Shown in pieces: positions 47,431-58,689 of a stretch of 64,000 bases of DNA. Within the stretch, counting starts at the first letter, position 1. Every line of letters starts with the position of its first letter. The stretch covers positions 78,848,402 to 78,912,401 of the forward strand of contig CM044871.1 of assembly GCA_024500155.1 (NCBI GenBank). Reading direction: 5' to 3'. The stretch is from Chenopodium formosanum. Lineage: Eukaryota; Streptophyta; Magnoliopsida; Caryophyllales; Amaranthaceae. Under the pieces are notes generated by a model that did not search any database, was not told where the DNA came from, and worked only from the letters and a program-made list of their open reading frames with translations. Position numbers and translations under genes: made by a program.

Positions 47431-49081
47431 TGACAGGGTAAAGTCGTATTCCCTAATAAAAAATAATTACCTAAATCACTAACTAAGGTAGATAGGGAAG
47501 TAGGGTCGATCTCCACAGGGAAACAAGTCTTTTTACTCCTAATTAATTTTTATAATCTAAATTATTTAAGTAACCAATATTTATAATTAAGCAAGAAACT
47601 AACTACTAAGGTTGAGAATAGGAAGAAAACAATATATGAAAGGATCTAGGGCATAGGTTCACCAATAAATAATACTCCAGGGTAAAACATAGTAATCAAT
47701 CATTGACATTGCATAAATAACATGATTAGTAGGCTCTCGTAATTTATTAATCAACATAGATCTAACAGGCTCTCGCAATTTACTAGATCTAAGTCCTTAT
47801 TGAAAATAGCCTTTAATATCAAATTAACATTTGCTCGATTCATCAATTTAATTTTGCTATACTTTTACAAGCCGCAATTGTAAAACATTAAAACAATCCA
47901 ATAAGAAATTATCATGCAATACCAATAATCAATAATAGTCAATCATTAATGCATCAATTAACCAGATTGTAAAGGGCTCTCGCTACGTATTACAATCACA
48001 CAATTAATTTACCGGTATTAAATCTCATCTCTCGAATCTTGACTTAACCATTTATAAATTAACTTGCCTATTGAAACTAGACCTAAACATTAATTCTTAT
48101 CTCTCGATTCTTGAATCAATATTGTCAAACTCATGCATAAAAGATAGGCCTAATCCAGTCACAGAACATTAAATCAATCAATAGGAAATTAATCTAGCAT
48201 TGATAATCAACAACAATAATTTACCCCTTCATATTATTTATTAGATCCCCATAAACCCTAGAAATTAAACTACTCACACATATTAAAAATTAAACTAATC
48301 AAAGTAATAAAATAATTCATGATGAAAGAAATAAAATAAATAACTAAGATTAAGGGAAAAGAAATCGTTACCAAAATAAATCTGGAATTAATGAAAGAGT
48401 TAAGAACAAAGGTTTTGAAAGAGTTTAAGAGATAGAGAATACTAAGTAGAGAGAGAAAATCTAAGAAAAAAAAGTACTAAAATCGTATTACGGAGGAGTA
48501 TTTATACTCCGTACAAAAACCCTAAACTAAAGCAAATTAAAACGACGCTAATCGTCTCCTAAAAATACACGCGCCCGATCGGGCGAGGCACCGCCCGATC
48601 GGGCGCGCCTTTTTTTGACTCTAATACTAATCTCGCGCCCGTCTGGGCGCCAGACTAAGCTTCTCCCGATCGGCCAGGCGCGCCTCCGGGCGCCAGCCTT
48701 TTTGGCTGGGCGGCTCAATTGAGCCATTATTTGGACTTCGATTGGGCTCCAATTCTTTGGGCCAATCTGGGTTTCCTCTTTGGGTCTTGAATACTCGGTC
48801 CAAATGCCCCGGTATCACCTATGTCAAGCCCTTAAGCACCGGTTCGATGGCTCTAACCGGCCCTGGGCTATAAACTCTGGTCGTGCTTCTCCCATGTTCG
48901 TGATTGCTCCAAAATATCTCGGGAAAATACTCCAAAAGCATAAATCCCTGCAAAAGTCAACCAAATCTACGAAAACACTGGAAAACACCAATTAGTAATA
49001 AAAGTGGCTCTAAAGAGCCAAAAACACTACTAATTATGACCAAGGGACGGGGGTAAAATAATATATAAAATGGACACATCA
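47431..49081 (-). mobile_element. Solo LTR D, TSD ATACA
   Basis: Plus-strand ends TGACAGGGTAAAGTCG and GGACACATCA are flanked by ATACA (47426-47430 and 49082-49086). Reversed, it contains GTGGAGATCGACCCTACTTCC near its 3' end, like the LTR at 9281-10947, and a TATA-like stretch, so the LTR lies on the minus strand. CGCCCGATCGGGCG palindromes occur at 48570-48700. Confidence 0.92.
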
Positions 49082-49125
49082 ATACATTGACTTAAGGAAT
49101 TTGAATATTGCACCCTTGTCTCAGA

Positions 49126-49137
49126 CAAGTGGGAGAT
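49126..49137 (+). other. Copia polypurine tract
   Basis: ACAAGTGGGAGAT immediately precedes the 3' LTR start TGAAGGAG. Confidence 0.7.
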
Positions 49138-49884
49138 TGAAGGAGTTATGTCTTCGTCGTGTGCAATTACTAGATATATAATTGGATCAAATTATGGAGA
49201 TAATTAAGTCTGGACATTTGGGTCATCGTTTTGCCATAGCTAGAGGTACTTCCGATCTTTGGACTAGTAAAATAGGCCAAAGCCTAATTGAACGGATCCT
49301 ATAAGGTCACACAAAGAGGCTAGATCGAGCATTAGAGGACGAGGCCCATCTTGGGCCTCATCACTCTAGGTGGCCGGCCATGTAGGGGAATTAAGAGGCT
49401 TTTGGGCTTCGTGTACTAGTCTAATTATAATGAGATTATAAATAGACTAGGTGCCTAGGTTTGCAAGTAAGTAAGTTTACTGATCTTTTGATCAAACCCG
49501 AATCAGCAAACACGAAACCCAACCCCTCTCATATTCCTCTCTCTCACGGCTCTCTCCTCCTCCCCGACGCACGGTGGTGTCTCGTGGTGGTGATGGTTCG
49601 TGCGGTGGCCGGTTGTCCGAAAAGGTGGTGATCGCGGTTTTCCTCAATCACTCGACTAATCTAGTATTGGTGGACGGCTCGTTCGAATCTCGTGGACTAA
49701 GTAGAGGAGCAACACTTGGGGCTCTATTCTCTCCCTGATTTGCCTGTCGAATAGCTTCGTGGAATTCACGCTTCAAAGGTATGATTATGTGTCTTGTGTG
49801 TTATGCATGTGATTCTTGGGATTAGGTACTTTATTGAATATGATTCATGTTATTTCCGCTGCGTAGTACCTATAAACTTCTACA
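49138..49884 (+). repeat. 3' LTR of copia element
   Basis: 747 bp, collinear with 37800-38546, ending AACTTCTACA and followed by the TSD GCCTT. Confidence 0.9.
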
Positions 49885-51279
49885 GCCTTGCCTGAACTCT
49901 TCGGTTGTAAAATTTGCTGATTCTCTGCTTGTATGCAGCCATTCTGACTCGGGCTGAGTCTCTTACTTCGTCAAGGAAATCGAGGGATTCCTTCATAAGT
50001 TGCTCATTATCAGCCGAGAAGTGGTGCACTCGCAGGCTCTCAGAACCGATTTCCACTGGGAGAATGGCTTCGGCGCCATACACCAATTCGAAAGGTGAAT
50101 GGCCTGTTGCTTCTTTTTCGGTTGTCCGAAGAGACTAGAGAGTTCCTGGGAGTTCCTCTAGCCTCTTAGACTTTTGATCCTCCACCCTCTTCTTGAGGGC
50201 ATTAAGAATCTGTTTATTTGCATGATCAAAGACAAATACTTTCGGGATGCCGAAACGAGTGATGATATTCTGCCAGATAAATTTCCTGACAGTTTGCTCT
50301 GTAATGTTCGAGGCTGCTTAGGTCTCGACCCATTTACTTAAATAGTCAACACTGACTATCAGCCACTTTTTCTGGTATGCGGCATCCGAAAATGGGCCCA
50401 GGATGTCCAATCCCCATTGGGCAAATGGAAGTGGGCTCAGCACGAGCTGAAGTTCCTGGGCTGGCTGATGGATGACTGGTGCAAATTTTTTACATTTTTC
50501 GCACTTTCTGACCAGCTCCTTAGCGTCTGAGATCATGGTAGGCCAATAGTACCCTGCCCTTAATGCTTTGTGGGCTAGGGCCCTTCCCCAAATGTGGTTC
50601 CCACAGATGCCGAGGTGGATTTCCCGAAGGATATAATCTGCATCTGTCGGACCCACGCATTTTAGCAATGGGGCTGAGAAAGATTTCTTCAAAAGTTCCC
50701 CCTTGAAGACAATGAACCTTGCACCGGTTCGCTTTAATTTGGAGGCCAAAATTTTATCCTCGGGAATTTCTCCCCGAAGTTTGAAAGCTAGGATGGGATC
50801 CATCCAGCTTGGTTCTTGGTCGACGCAGCACACTTTAGGTGTTTCGTCCACACTTCTCTCCCGACGCACCTCCACATAAACAGATCGGTTCAGCTCAGTG
50901 AGAGTTGAACTAGCAAGTTTGGAGAGTGCATCGGCTTGTGCATTCTGACCCCTTGGGTTCAGCTGAACTTCATAAGTTCTCAGCTTTGCAATAACTGACT
51001 TGATCTTGGCAAGATAGGCTATCATCGAGGGCTCTTTGGCCTCGTAATTGCCACCAATCTGATATGCAACTAGCTGAGAGTCTATCTTCAGACAAACATG
51101 TTCGGCTTCTAGCGAGATGCACAACTCTAGGCCGGCAATTGCCGCCTCATATTCGGCTTCAGGTTCGAAGCTTTGAATCAAAGTTTTAGTGCATACTCGA
51201 AGGACTTGCCTTCGGGAGAGGTTATAACCACCCCTGCCCCCGAGCCATTTACGGTGGAGGATCCATCCGTGAAAACGGT
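49885..51279 (-). pseudogene. pol: Tat second RNase H and integrase
   Basis: Reading from 51279 down, EAEYEAAIAGLELCISLEA, KIDSQLVAYQIGG and GQNAQADALSKLA are the archaeal-type RNase H typical of the Tat lineage. Integrase follows: the zinc-binding H...H...CEKCKKFAP, then QWGLDILGPF with the first catalytic Asp. A TAG follows WVET (50315-50317). The stretch VFVFDHANKQILNALKKR then joins the residues before the second catalytic Asp directly to the later ANGQ/LNALKKR region, so about 35 residues including the DNG motif appear to be deleted. The C-terminal part (FELVYGAEAILPVEIG, RRVQARL) continues across the nested copia element to 37592. The enzyme would be inactive. Confidence 0.85.
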
Positions 51280-53317
51280 TGTAGGGAATAATTTCAAGCC
51301 TTTAAATCCCACTAGCTTGAACCCCACTGTGATCATACACTAAAGTACGGTGGCGTCCAAAAGGGAAGAAGATAGAGCAAAAGAGTCGCCAACAAGTTTT
51401 TAAGGAACTTGTAAACCATTCATAGGATGAAGGTTACACCCCTAAACGATCCAAGAGATCGTCAACTCCATAAGGTCATGAACCAAATAAGGGTTCGGGG
51501 ATGAAGGTACAAATCCAACCTAAAAGAGATTGAACCTGCCCTAATAATAGGCTTCTACTTTATTCTGATCGTATTCATGCGCGCTTTCTGACTAACATGC
51601 AATCAATAGGATTAACCCTAAACCTGTTTATCTATGTTGGTCTAATTTAATGCACAAATAAATCTATTATTGGCGATCACTTGAAATTATAATCATATTA
51701 ACCCTAACAAGATTATTAAATATCTTATTAAGCGTAATTACACGTACCAATTCCCTTTAACATGCATAAAGGCGTGATAAAGCAATAAATATAATATGTA
51801 TCAAGCAACATAATAATATTCAATCATCATGATGAATAATTATAATAATAATAATAACATTCATAATCATTATAAATTATAACAATTATAATCATAATCA
51901 TGTTCATGTTAATATTAAAGCATAATAATAATAGCAAGATCCTAGGCATGATACTAACAAGATTAATAACAAACCCTAGCATGTCACTAAGCATTAAAAA
52001 TCAAATCTTTAGCCCTAACATGATACTAACATGAATAAATATTAGGAAGAATATAGGAAGCATCGTAACAATCATATTTAATATTAAAAATACCCTAGAC
52101 ATGATACTAGGAATATCATAATAACAATGTAAACATGATTTCTACATCATAATATTAACTAAAACCATTAAAGCACTTACTTTGATGCCTCGTACCTCTT
52201 TCTAATAACTAAATACACACGTTAGTAACTTCAAGGAAAATAATAAACAAACAATTAAATTAAATAATTGAAATAGAGATTTGGGACCAAACCCTCAGAA
52301 ATTAAAACCTTTCACGTCTAGGGCGAAGGCAACTTCGAATATGGCTAGGTGTTTCTAGATTTTGCGAATGCGGAATTTTGTATGGGAAAACAAAGTAAGA
52401 AAAAAGAATTGAGAATGAATGAATGTAGATGATGAATGCTAATTAAAACTGATTATAGATCATGAGAATTGGTGAATGATTAGTGAGAATAGGTGAATGA
52501 TGGATGTAGATGATACGAACGAAAACAGATTGTTGATCCTTCAAAACGGAGTTTTTAATACCATATTTATAAAGAAAATCAGCCAAAAGATAAATTAAAC
52601 AAAATAGAGTATGACGCTCAAAAAACAGAGCTGGCGCCAACCCTGGCTAGCTGGCGCCAGGCACCAACACTAGCGCCAGGTGCCAATGGCTAGCGCCAGG
52701 CGCCAGGCCTGGTTCCAGACGCCAAGGCCTGGGGTTAAGCGCCAAGCCTGATACCAACGCGTTTTCGAAAATCCGATAAGTTTACCGTACCAGAGGATAA
52801 AATAATATAATTTTCTCGAAAATGCTATTTGATTTTGATTAAAACTCTGAAAAGTCAACAAAAGTCAATTTATCAATGCTAATTGAATTAGGAATGAAAA
52901 GAACCTTCTAGAAGATTCTAGAAGACAAAAACCATTCCTAATTTCATTAGGAATGATAAATCATATTAGGCCCTCCCCTAGATCATTGGGCCGTACATAA
53001 AGCTCAAACCGGGCCCAGTTTGGTAAATTGGCCATAACTTCCTCAATATTCATCGGAATTGGGCTTATAATATATCGTTGGAAAGGTCTTTGCAAGACCC
53101 ATCCAACTACACTACTATTGGACCCATATCATGGACCAACAAAACTGGATTGGCTGTTTTCTTGAAATAAGTTTTAAAAAACAGAGAGAAAAGAAAAGAA
53201 AATAAAACTTTCCGCAACACTAGACTTTCCACACTTTCAATTCATTTGACTATGATTCGACGTGAAAGGTACTCATCACTGGGTTTGGTTTTGGGGAGAC
53301 ACAAATGGGTGTTTACA
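51280..53317 (-). mobile_element. Solo LTR B in Tat pol, TSD ACGGT
   Basis: Plus-strand view TGTAGGGAATAATTTC...GGGTGTTTACA, flanked by ACGGT (51275-51279 and 53318-53322). It is of the same family and orientation as solo LTR A and separates the first RNase H from the second. GGCGCCAGGCACC-type palindromes occur at 52630-52735. Confidence 0.93.
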
Positions 53318-54588
53318 ACGGTCCAGGTTTTCTTTTCATCATCTAGCGTCTCCTGGTACGAGCATTCGGCCAGGAAGTCCGCCAGAGCTTAAGCCTTTAT
53401 GGCCGCTCTCAGCTGGTAGCTGATGCTGAATTCTGTGAGCTCGAAAGCCCAGTTGGCCAGCTTACCAGGTTTTTCAACTTTGCCGAGAACTTTTTCCAGC
53501 GGCTGATTAGTCAAGACCACTATCTGATGGTAATCGAAATAGGGTCTTAACTTCCGAGAAGCTACCACCACTGCATAAGAAACTTTTTCGAGTAAGGGGT
53601 AGCGGGTCTCGGCATCCGTCAGAGTGTGGCTGACGAAGTAGATCAGTTGTTGAATTTTATTTTCTTCCCTCAGCAGCACTGCACTGATGGTGGCTGGGCT
53701 GATAGCCACGTATAAGTACACCGATTCTTCCTCTATTGGGCTAGCCAGTGTTGGAAGTTGAGCTAAATGCTCCTGAAGCTGCTTGAAGGCCTCTCTCTGC
53801 TCGTCCTCCCAGATGAGCTCTTTTGTTTTCGAGAGTTTCAGGGCTTTGAAGAAAGGTAGCCCCTTATCCGAGGCCATGGAAATGAACCTCGAGAGGGTTG
53901 CCATTCTTCCGGTGAGCCGCTGAACATCCCTCTTTGTTTTCGGCTCGGGTAGATCGAGCGCTGCCTGCACCTTAGCGGGATTGGCATCAATCCCTCTTTT
54001 GCTGACCATGAACCCAAGGAATTTCCCTGACTTCACACCGAAGACACACTTCTTCGGATTCAGCTTCATCTGATGCTTTCTTAGAGTGGCGAAAGTTTCT
54101 GCCAGGTCCTTAACATAGTCTTCATATTTTTTGCTTTTGACGATTGAATCGTCAACATAGACTTCCATATTTCGGCCCTTTTGCTCGGCGAAAACTTAGT
54201 CCACCAGCCTTTGATATGTTGCCCCCGCATTTTTCAATCCGAAGGGCATCATTCTATAATTGTACACCCCGGCGTTTGTGACGAATGCCGTCTTTGCTCG
54301 GTCGTCGGGGTGCATGAAGATCTGATGATACCCAGAAAATGCATCCATGAAACTAAGCAAGGCATGGCCGCTTGTCGAGTCGACTAGCTGATCGATCCTC
54401 GGCAAGGGATAAAAATCCTTCAGGCAAGCCTTATTTAGGTCCGTGAAGTCAACGCACATTTTCCAGGTGCCATTCGCCTTCTGAACCATCACCACATTGG
54501 CCAGCCATTCTGGATACTGACAGTCGGCAGATTTGAACGTCATGTTCGGCACCGGCGACTGGGGCGGCTGAATTCTCGCGTTATTCAC
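53318..54588 (-). pseudogene. pol: Tat reverse transcriptase and first RNase H
   Basis: From 54588 down: EWLANVVMVQKANGTWKMCV, then LNKACLKDFYPLPRIDQLVD, SFMDAFSGYHQI and FGLKNAGATYQRLVD are RT fingers and palm. The YVDD active site follows in MEVYVDDSIVKSK, then FLGFMVSKRGIDANP and the connection. RNase H I gives YLYVAISPATISAVLLRE and YFDYHQIVVLTNQPLEKVL. A TAG after LVD (near 54194) interrupts the frame. The RT start and the upstream protease are missing or very short. The RNA- and DNA-dependent polymerase would make element cDNA in virus-like particles, but the stop and the missing protease make this copy non-functional. Confidence 0.85.
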
Positions 54589-54591
54589 CTG

Positions 54592-56447
54592 ATGGGTCAG
54601 AGCCCTGAGGTGACGTTTGTGCTCCTTCCGAGAACATATTCCTCCCGAGATAACATTGATCGGAGGAAATTTTCCCTCCGCATTTTTGCTGTTCTATCGG
54701 GGGAAATCGAGCTCTTGCCGAGAGTCCTTTTCGGACTTCTCAGCCTCTTTTTTCTCGCGGTGATTCGCGATGTATTTTTTCAAGTATCCCTTCCGGACCA
54801 TATCCTCGATTTGGTCCTTCAGCTAGATACACTCTTCAGTGTTGTGTCCCGGTGATTCATAGAACTCACACCACTGATTTTTATTTTTGCGTTGATACCA
54901 CTCTAGGAGCGGTCTCGGCTTCGTGTAGCTCTGCTCTTCCTTCGTCACGCTGTAAATTTTAGCGCGCGGAAGGGCCAGCGGAGTGTAGGATTCATATCTG
55001 CCCGTGAAAGGAGCAGATTTTTCCTTCTTCGGCTTGTTGGCCGAAGATTGTTCCGAGGCTTTTGCCTTACCCTTCGCCTTCTGGCCTAGGCCTTCAGACG
55101 ATTGTTTTTGCTTTCCACCCCCAGATTGGGGTTGGGACTTTGTTTTGTTCTACTCTTCAGCTCGGATGAATTTATCTGAAGCATTCAGAGCTTCCTCCAA
55201 GGTCTGCGGGGGATGCATGAACATGAAGTCAAGGAACTTTCCTGGCTGAAGGCCGTTCTGCATTGCAAAGACGGCCAGCCCTTGGTCCAGTTGGGAAACG
55301 CTGGATGACTCGTTGCTGGAACGAGTAAGGTAATCCCGGAGACTCTCGGTCTCCCCTTGCTGCAGGCCCATGAGCTCTGCAGTGTTTTTCTCTTGGCGGT
55401 TCGCCGTGGAGAATTTGCTCTTAAACTTGGTGGACAATTCGTCCCACCCCGTTATAGAGCCTTCCTTCACTCCCTTGGAGATCTACGCTTGCGCGACCCC
55501 CTTGAGAGTAGTGGGAAAATATTTGCACCTGGTCGCTTCGGACCTGGGGCAAAGGTGCATGTGCCCCTCGTAAGAGGCAATATGGTCCTTCGGATCCGAA
55601 GTTCCATCATAAGTAATGTGCGACGGGATTTTAACCGTCGGCACATGCTCTTCCAGAATCCATTGCTCGAATGGGGAACTGGTGGGAAGCATCACGGCCT
55701 TGCCCTTGTTCCTGGCCGAAGGTACCGCGCTCTGCCCTCTTAGAGAGGTAAGAGTGGATTTCGTCCCTGGATGGGAATTTCGAGCCTCGGCTATAGGGAA
55801 TGAGATGCGGCTATGCACACTCTGCTCCCTGCCGCCGAGCCGGTCGAGAGCGCTTTGGCGAACAGTCTCTGGCCGAGAGGCAGAGTTGATGCTCCTGTGA
55901 GTTTCTGGACGAGAGGTAGAGGATCCTTAAAAGAAGTGAGGGTTCTTTTTCCTCTCTTTCTCAGTTCTCCAAGTGTCTTCTTCCCACTCGGCCAGCTCCC
56001 TAAAGGAAGGAGGTTTCTCCCCCTCCTGGCCGAGCTTTCTCCGCTGATGCTTGGCGGAGGAGTTCGGTCACGCGGAGGAGGCATATTTTGAGCCTTCATC
56101 GCTTCCACGAACACCGCCAACGCCCTCGCTACCTCCTCCGAGCTAGGCCCCGTTAAAGGGGTCCTCGGCTGAGTGTGAGAGTGAGAGTGGATGCTCAAAG
56201 ATCTGCTTTGAGGCACTGATTGAGTCCTATGATCGGATTGGCTTTTGTTGTTAGACCGAGGAGGACTCGGCCTATGATGAGATTGATGGATTACGGGGGA
56301 AAGGGAATCCTCCCGGTATGCTTTTCCTGAGCTGGCACCCTTAGAAGAGTTCCGGTCCGGAGAAGGTGATGGAGTAGGAGTAGGAGGGTCCGTGGGCCTT
56401 TCGCCTACCCCCTCACTCACTCGCTTGTTCTTGCGGTTCTTAGCCAT
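54592..56447 (-). pseudogene. gag: Tat gag
   Basis: Gag starts at 56447 with MAKNRKNKRVSEGVGERPTD. A Ser/Pro/His-rich N-terminal region follows, with PSPDRNSSKGASSG and HSHTQPRTPL. The retrotransposon gag domain lies at about 55818-55150 (SYEGHMHLCPRSEATRC; WDELSTKFKSKFSTANRQE; LRDYLTRSSNESS). A Lys-rich tail with the imperfect knuckle-like residues WCEFYESPGHNTEEC follows near 54850-54900. Stops at about 55147 and 55481 and a frame change near 55800 break it. After 54850 only about 250 bases remain before RT, so the aspartic protease is absent. It is a dead capsid gene. Confidence 0.8.
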
Positions 56448-56507
56448 TGATACTAAGATTTTTGTAGAACGAATTTGATTGGCTTAAAGATCTTTTGAAA
56501 GTCTTCC

Positions 56508-56524
56508 CCACAGACGGCACCAAA
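56508..56524 (-). other. Tat primer binding site
   Basis: Minus-strand TTGGTGCCGTCTGTGGGGA follows the 5' LTR directly. It has the TGG(T/C)GCCGT form usual for Tat/Athila elements. The primer tRNA is not identified. Confidence 0.7.
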
Positions 56525-56525
56525 T

Positions 56526-56950
56526 TGTTTCGGGTGAAAACAATGGGACCTTGCCAAAGGTCCAATGAAGTGGATGAAGACTGATTCGGTCCAAGGAATG
56601 CTGGGCCGAAGGTTTCCTGCACAACAAACACATGTAAACTGGCCTCGGGGGTGGTTCCGAGGAAGACCCCTCCGATGCCGAAGTCAAATAGTGTTTAGAG
56701 AGAGAAAGTTATGCAAGAGAGTTAATGCTTGAGGCTTGAATGTAAATGAATGATAAATGATGTAATTGAAGGCTTTTATACCTTAGCTTGGCAAGGAGAA
56801 TGGACGGGCTGGACATCATCATGGGCTGACCATGACAATTTGGGCCGCTGACTTTATATTGACTTGGCAAAGTGGAGGCTTGGGCCTTGACCGTGGCATA
56901 GATTGAATCATTTAATGACCAGGCCCAATTGGCATAATTGGACCCAAACA
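56526..56950 (-). repeat. Tat 5' LTR (intact)
   Basis: 425 bp, plus-strand TGTTTCGGGTGAAAAC...GGACCCAAACA, followed by TSD GTTTT. It is the reference for the broken 3' LTR at 26309-26601 plus 32104-32241. Confidence 0.92.
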
Positions 56951-57050
56951 GTTTTCTTTATTGTTTTTATAAATGAAAAAACTAACCTTCTGCTTTACTT
57001 TGTTATTCTCAGAAGTTTGCTCAGTTTGTCATTTTCAAAAAGGGGCAACT
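56951..57050 (+). other. 3' untranslated end and PPT of Sirevirus-like copia
   Basis: About 100 bases of interior remain, ending AAAAAGGGGCAACT before the LTR. The layout mirrors the 15944-15957 junction (TTTGTCAT...AAAAAGGGG). Confidence 0.65.
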
Positions 57051-57654
57051 TGTTAACCCTTATGAGGTTTTGATGATGATAGTTATGATTGAGCAAACTT
57101 CCATCTAATAAGGATTTTCTAGTGTTGTGATGTTTGCAGGTTTAGTAAACTTTGGGAGTTGAAGAAGGAACTGAAACAAAGGGACTTTAGAAGATCCATG
57201 AGGATACAAGTAAAGTTAGAAGAAGAGTTCCAGAAATGGAACTTCAAGGTGTTCCCTGACAGGAACATACCACGGGTTGTAATGACTTGGTTCCGGTGTA
57301 ATGATGGGGCAAAGGTGTTTCCTGACAGGAACATATCAACGGGTTGTAACGACCTGGTTCTGGTGTAATGCTGGGGCAAACCCTAAGATCCAGAATATAT
57401 CAAGACTATAGGATTCCAAAACAAGAGTTTCAGAGAAGCAACATGAAGACAGAGAAATGGAAGTATATTGCTCAAGGATTCATGTAAGTATGTTGGACAA
57501 AAAAGTCGGTCTGGAACAAGTCTATATAGAACCAAGGTGAACTCCAGATAGTCAATGAAATTAGAGTAACTGACTTGTCAGAAACTCAGAGACTGTCAGA
57601 GTTCAGGTTCCTAATAGGAACTTAAGTATGCACGTCGGTAAAAGTCGGTTTTAA

Positions 57655-57699
<45 letters not shown>

Positions 57700-58689
57700 T
57701 AATACGTGCATATCTTTTAGGAATTTGGTTTCACTGAATAAAGATATTTATCTTCTAATAAATTCCTTTTAGAAAAAGATAAGATTGTTTAAAAAGTATT
57801 TTTAAACAAAAAGATAAGTTTTGAATAAAATCTGATTTTATATAAGTTTATCTTATTATTATTGACAGTTTTTATTCTTAACAAAAAGATATATTTTCGG
57901 AAAAGTTGTTTTTAGAAAATATCTTTTAAACTTATCTTTTCTAGAAAACTTATCTTTTTCAAGATGAAATGAATAATTCGAGTGTACTATAAATATGCTC
58001 ATATGTATTCATTCAAAGTTGAGGCTGACAAAGTGTAGTGGTCAAAGTTCCTATCAGGTTTTGGTTACAGTACGTCCAGTGAGTTCCAGACAGATCTCGA
58101 TATTAGTTTTATTTCTTTATTCATATATATGTATTTAAAGTTATTCTTTGAGATCTTGTAATGGGAAAATGGGTTTGAGTGTTTTGGATTTTGGGGTGAG
58201 ATTGTGAATTCTTTTAAATTCACATTTGAGTGTATGATTTTGAAATCTCTAAAATTCAAGTGGTTGCTGTGAGTGCACAGTAAGTGAAAGGAATCTGAGA
58301 GGTGTCTTGGGTCAAGTGAAAGGAACCTGAGAGGTGTCTTGGGTCACCTAGGAAGTGTCTTGGGTAAAGGGAGAAAAGGGTCCTAGGAAGTGTCTTAGGT
58401 CTGGTAGGAGGTGTCCTATCAAATAGGCAAGTGTCCGTGGTGGAACTTGAGAAGCAAAGGTCTGTGTAATAGGTTGTATTAGGAGAGTTGCCTATTATAG
58501 TGGAATTTGTTTATAAGTCCCAATAGGGCCGAGGTTTTACTTCCAGCTAGGCACTGGATGGTTTCCTCGTAAATCTTGTTGTGTTCTTTAAGTTCCTTTT
58601 ATGTTTTGTTTTTAATTTCCGCATAAGTTTCACGATTGGAACCTACTACCATTCACCCCCCCTCTCGTAGTAGTTCATCTAAACTAACA
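57051..58689 (+). repeat. 3' LTR of Sirevirus-like copia element
   Basis: 1,639 bp, TGTTAACCCTTATGAGG...ATCTAAACTAACA. It contains a 65-bp tandem duplication (about 57249-57313 and 57314-57378) centred on CCTGACAGGAACATA palindromes, and a (TA)n run at 57657-57694. The ends and the GGTTTTGATGATG motif match the Sirevirus LTR pattern of 15957-17266. Confidence 0.8.
57657..57694. repeat. (AT)n microsatellite in LTR
   Basis: About 19 AT units lie within the Sirevirus-like LTR. Confidence 0.95.

Larger units (their letters stand above)
37800..49884 (+). mobile_element. Ty1/copia element with both LTRs, TSD GCCTT
   Basis: Two 747-bp LTRs (37800-38546 and 49138-49884) begin TGAAGGAGTTATGTC and end in TACA. 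The TSD GCCTT is perfect at 37795-37799 and 49885-49889. It has a PBS, an intact-looking gag (42955-43830), very degenerate pol and a PPT. Two solo LTRs are nested in it (40888-42898 and 47431-49081). By eye the LTRs differ at about two dozen positions (roughly 3 percent), so insertion was not very recent, yet pol is far more decayed than that. The element was probably already defective and mobilised in trans. Confidence 0.9.
26309..56950 (-). mobile_element. Tat-lineage Ty3/gypsy element with nested insertions, TSD GTTTT
   Basis: The outer LTR ends TGTTTCGGGTGAAAAC (26309) and GGACCCAAACA (56950) are flanked by a perfect GTTTT duplication (26304-26308 and 56951-56955). Gag-pol runs on the minus strand: gag 56447 to about 54900, RT and RNase H 54588-53318, second RNase H and integrase 51279-49885, and integrase end 37799-37592. 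A spliced antisense ORF occupies 32757-36741. The second, archaeal-type RNase H plus an antisense gene place it in the Tat lineage (Retand-like). Once the four nested insertions are discounted the element is of ordinary size. No protease was recognised, and premature stops make it non-autonomous. Confidence 0.9.
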
